Part shown: positions 61,005 through 64,000 of the stretch, one piece after another
Position numbering within the stretch: the stretch's first letter is position 1
Layout of the letters: each line of letters opens with the position of its first letter
Notes under the pieces: model-generated
Database searches by the model: none
The model's input: only the letters and a program-made list of their open reading frames with translations
What the model was told of the DNA's origin: nothing
Source: Clitopilus passeckerianus
Taxonomy: Eukaryota > Basidiomycota > Agaricomycetes > Agaricales > Entolomataceae
NCBI GenBank assembly: GCA_944990035.1
Contig: CALYLX010000105.1
Span: 1 to 64,000, forward strand
Length of the DNA stretch: 64,000 nt
Direction: 5' to 3'
Program-made: the position numbers and the translations under genes

Positions 61005-62775
61005 AAGGCTGCTCGGTGGATAACTGGCGCCTTTCGCACATCACCGGGTGGAGGGACTGAGTCTGTTGCAGGTCTCCCACCTATCCATCTGCACATCAGG
61101 AAGCTGGTTGAGCGTGGTCAAGCACACATCGGCACACTGATTGGCAATCACCCTACGCTGTCTCTCATTGGGAACAAGCACCGCACATATGAGGAAACAT
61201 TGTGTCTGCCCTCCTCTATTCCCAATCTGTTGCGCAGAGTGCGCAACAAACTCTGCGCAACAATCTGTGCTCCACAATAGTAGACTCTGACGTGCATGCA
61301 GCACGCGTTTCCGAGCCTCTGAACTCTGTTCATGGTGAGGCCTCTCCTGGCAAGCGTCTACTGGATTCCCACTCTGGGAGGGTAATGCTTGATGTTCTTA
61401 TCACGGCATCCAAGGACAGCCTTGATGCACATTGTATTCACCTTGATGTGATTCGCGCTGAAGCAGACCTGACTGATACTATGGTGTTAGTTGTGGCGAA
61501 TGCATCAGTTCCCAAAAGCAGGAAGCATCAAGCGGTTGCTGCCTGCTCCCTTCTCCATGGCACCTTTGGGCCAGAGGAATCAATAATGGCATCCGGAAGA
61601 GTTCTGTATGACGACACCGAACTTGCAGCTATTGATCTGGCAATCAGCAAAGCTGTCTTATGCAACAACTGCCTCAAAATAGTTGTGCTGTCGGACTTGA
61701 CCAAGGCCATCTGGTTGGCGCTTGATCCATCTCTTCATTCAGGGCAAGGACATTCACTGTCCATCTGCTCTAAACTTTGTGCTTGGTTTGCGAACAACGC
61801 TGCAAGGCGCGTTCACTTTGTTTATGTCTGATCTCATTTGCAGTAGGATATCTACCACCGTGCCCACTTGGCAGCCACTGGCTTGCGCATTGGGAGTGGT
61901 CAGCACCCCCGGACATCTCTGCAGTATGCCCAGACCCGCGCTGTGGATAGGATGCTGCATGAGTGGACTAGTCTGCTCCGCCAGCCCACCTACTCTGGCA
62001 ACAACTTTCTGCACCTCAAGCGCAAAGGCATTTCTCTCCGGCCCACCCACATCAAAGGAGGACCCTGGCTCAGTCATGTTGGATCATCCAATATGCACAC
62101 AGCACGCCTCACATGTGCTATCCTAGGCCATGCGCCTATGGTGAATTTCGCACTCGGTTTGCCCTGGGGAGGGGAAACTGCATGCGCATGCAATTGGCAC
62201 ATACTGGAAACTCGGGACCACATTCTGCACCAGTGTGCGCATTATCATCGACAACAGCGTCGTTCTCTCAGGGATGAACTGTCCACCTTCCTTTTCTTCC
62301 TGGAAAGGAACCCCACCGCTTTTGCATTCCCGTCGCAAGAGCCACCCCCGCCATTTCCTAAAGCCAGTAAACCTCGCCAACGCGGTCCACCCGACAAGAC
62401 CTGACCCTACCGTCACGCTGCTGCTCCCACTGCTGGAGCCCATCGCCTTCGACAGCTGCCCACTGGCTCCACTGCACCCCCACGCCCTAACGATCTCGTC
62501 TGGGTACTGAGCGCGCACCAATTTGTTCGTCGCAAACAAGCCATAGCGTCTGACATGGTTTTCCTTGGATAGACGTCAGTACTGCATTCTGCATATAGCG
62601 GCAAGCCTGGTCTCCAGGGTTCTTGCTGCTTCTGTGGGGTGTGGTATGCCACCATACTCATTGATAGATTTATCCTTGGGGGACAACCTAGTATTTTCTT
62701 TGTTGCACCTCATATTTAGTGTAGTTCACTTGACGAACACAGTTTACTTACGTTAGCATATACTGCATGTACTTA
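61005..62775 (+). pseudogene. LINE-L ORF2 C-terminal part and partial 3' UTR
   Basis: Host copy L resumes with MQHKAARWITGAF after the insertion of M. It reads through GLPPIHLHIRKLVERGQA and RNase H (VVANAS, DDTELAAIDL, LSDLTKA), with breaks near 61260 (a 12-bp inverted repeat at 61229-61261), 61830 and 62400. The terminal motif CACNWH...HQC is present. Coding similarity ends at about 62572; the 3' UTR follows and stops at about 62775, where another transposon begins. No hairpin or A tail remains. Confidence 0.87.
61229..61261. repeat. 12-bp inverted repeat in LINE-L
   Basis: GTTGCGCAGAGT and ACTCTGCGCAAC flank 9 bp. It replaces the simpler sequence found at this place in other copies and shifts the frame. 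Confidence 0.85.
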
Positions 62776-62777
62776 CA

Positions 62778-64000
62778 GTGGCTCAAATAATTGTCCCAAT
62801 GTTTCACACTTTTTGACTGTTTGGACAATAACTCTAGACTAAGTACAAACAAGACCAAAGTATATGTACATTTCTAAAAGCATTTAATCTCAGCTTTCAG
62901 AATATATAAAAATATCAAAACTCCGAATGGAATTGATGGAGATATAGTGCAAACAAGAGAGACTAACATTGGGACAATTATTTGGTCTTGACCCTAAAAA
63001 TGGCTCATCAGTGCTATAGCTTGCTATACACCATTAGAAACCATAATATAACTCAGGTATATCTTTTAAATAGCTAAACACATATAGAAGTAGTATAGAC
63101 AACACCAATGCTCTCAGAAATGTAGTACTCATCCTCCATTGATATATTTACATTTTATAATGTCACATGCTTATCTGAACTTTTTGCTGCTATTTATTTA
63201 GGAGAGATTGGTCAGAATCCTTTGTGCTAGGTTATCTTACTTGAACAAAGCCTTTGGCTAGTATTTTAAATGATAGAGAAACTTTTTCTAGGCATTCCGC
63301 TAAGCTATTTATTTAAATTTATTAATATTTAATCAGATATTGGTATCTGCAGAACTACTAATGCTATTTCTGTTCAAGAGCACATTATCTCCACAACTAT
63401 TAGTCTAATTGGCTTACATTGTACACCTAGATTGTATTAAAAATAGTTGCTTGAGGTAGTTGTAATTGTGATTATATTCATGGTACATTTGTATAATTAG
63501 TATAAAGCAATAAAATATTGATTGGAGCTATGGAAATTGAATCTATCAAGAATTCAACTACACCATTAAATCAATAGACTGTCCTGCCAGCTATTTCAGA
63601 GCTCTACATGATTAGAAAAGTGATTATTGGATGAAAAATGGGTAATCACAGAGGGGATATTAAAATAGGTTTATTTCATCTCAATCAAAGACTATGTTAG
63701 AGGCATAAAGCAGCTACTAAAGTCAAGTAACTTCTATAGATCCTCATATGAAGCCTAATGCCAAGTGAAATATAATAGTTTCCTATCAATATTACTGCAT
63801 TTGGGTCATAAATCTGGCTATTTTAAAAAAGTATTTATTTTCTGAAAATATAAAAGCCTTACAGATACTTTTTACAAGAGAAGAAAAAATTCCTAGAGCA
63901 TTGGAACTATATATTTGGACTATCTTTTGCATTTTAAAGGTATCTGACCTATCAAAAAGTCTTAACACCTCTTTCAATCAAGCTTGCTAATTTAATTTGT
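62778..64000. mobile_element. AT-rich tract opening with Tc1/mariner-like end
   Basis: The LINE-L 3' UTR is interrupted at a TA (CTTA) by CAGTGGCTCAAATAATTG, a sequence typical of fungal Tc1/mariner terminal repeats. A 17-bp inverted copy of part of it (CATTGGGACAATTATTT) lies near 62967. From here to the end base composition drops sharply in GC, and I find no convincing reading frame or transposase motif. The other end, if any, lies beyond the window. Confidence 0.5.

Overview
The window looks like repeat-rich accessory DNA from a filamentous basidiomycete, most likely an agaricomycete. The evidence is short (about 55-65 bp) spliceosomal introns, a Plavaka-type (CMC superfamily) transposase and long GC-rich non-LTR retrotransposons. 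I see no bacterial-style genes, tRNA, rRNA or CRISPR, and no gene outside the transposable elements.

From 1 to about 49 kb the window is almost entirely one family of LINE retrotransposon, inserted into and recombined with itself in both orientations. A complete copy has a 110-nt 5' UTR beginning CATCCTCTTTGATCTG, ORF1 (799 aa, gag-like, with a proline/serine-rich front and three C-terminal zinc-knuckle motifs), 9 nt, ORF2 (1363 aa: APE-type endonuclease, reverse transcriptase with YVDD, RNase H, terminal Cys/His motif), a 3' UTR ending in a GC-rich hairpin, and a poly(A) tail. I label the copies A to M by position: A(-) 1-7203 with a 267-bp 3'-end insertion; B(+) 7204-10054, split by an unclassified 1.1-kb insert with a tRNA-like head; C(+) 10055-13286; D(-) 13287-17710; E(-) 17711-23747; F(+) 23748-26343; G(-) 26344-30023; H(+) 30024-36924; I(-) 36925-38360; K(+) 38361-48951, which hosts J(+) 38686-45600. 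J has both ORFs intact, a complete 5' end, a poly(A) tail and a 14-bp target-site duplication, so it is the best candidate for a recently active copy. E-F and G-H share private markers and form an inverted duplication around 26.3 kb.

From about 49 to 62.8 kb an older, diverged copy L(+) serves as host. It is split by a 9.26-kb DNA transposon (49628-58891) with 12-bp terminal inverted repeats, a 2-bp target duplication and CTTAG/CTAAG-rich ends. This element carries two divergent multi-exon genes: a transposase-derived gene (six exons, 830 codons, missing its central section) and a passenger gene with a long charged front and a DUF6532-like globular part, followed by an RS-rich stretch. It also carries an RGG-type 39-bp tandem repeat. 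Twenty-eight bases further on, a truncated LINE M(-) sits in L with a 14-bp target duplication. M itself carries a 141-bp MITE, whose ends resemble those of the large transposon, and a 415-bp solo LTR with a 5-bp target duplication.

From 62778 to the end the sequence is AT-rich and opens with a Tc1/mariner-like terminal sequence (CAGTGGCTCAAATAATTG). I recognise no gene there.

Functionally, LINE ORF1 and ORF2 together would form the retrotransposition particle, and the LINE-encoded endonuclease and RT explain the nested insertions. The Plavaka element is an independent cut-and-paste system, and its own transposase appears catalytically disabled by the central deletion.
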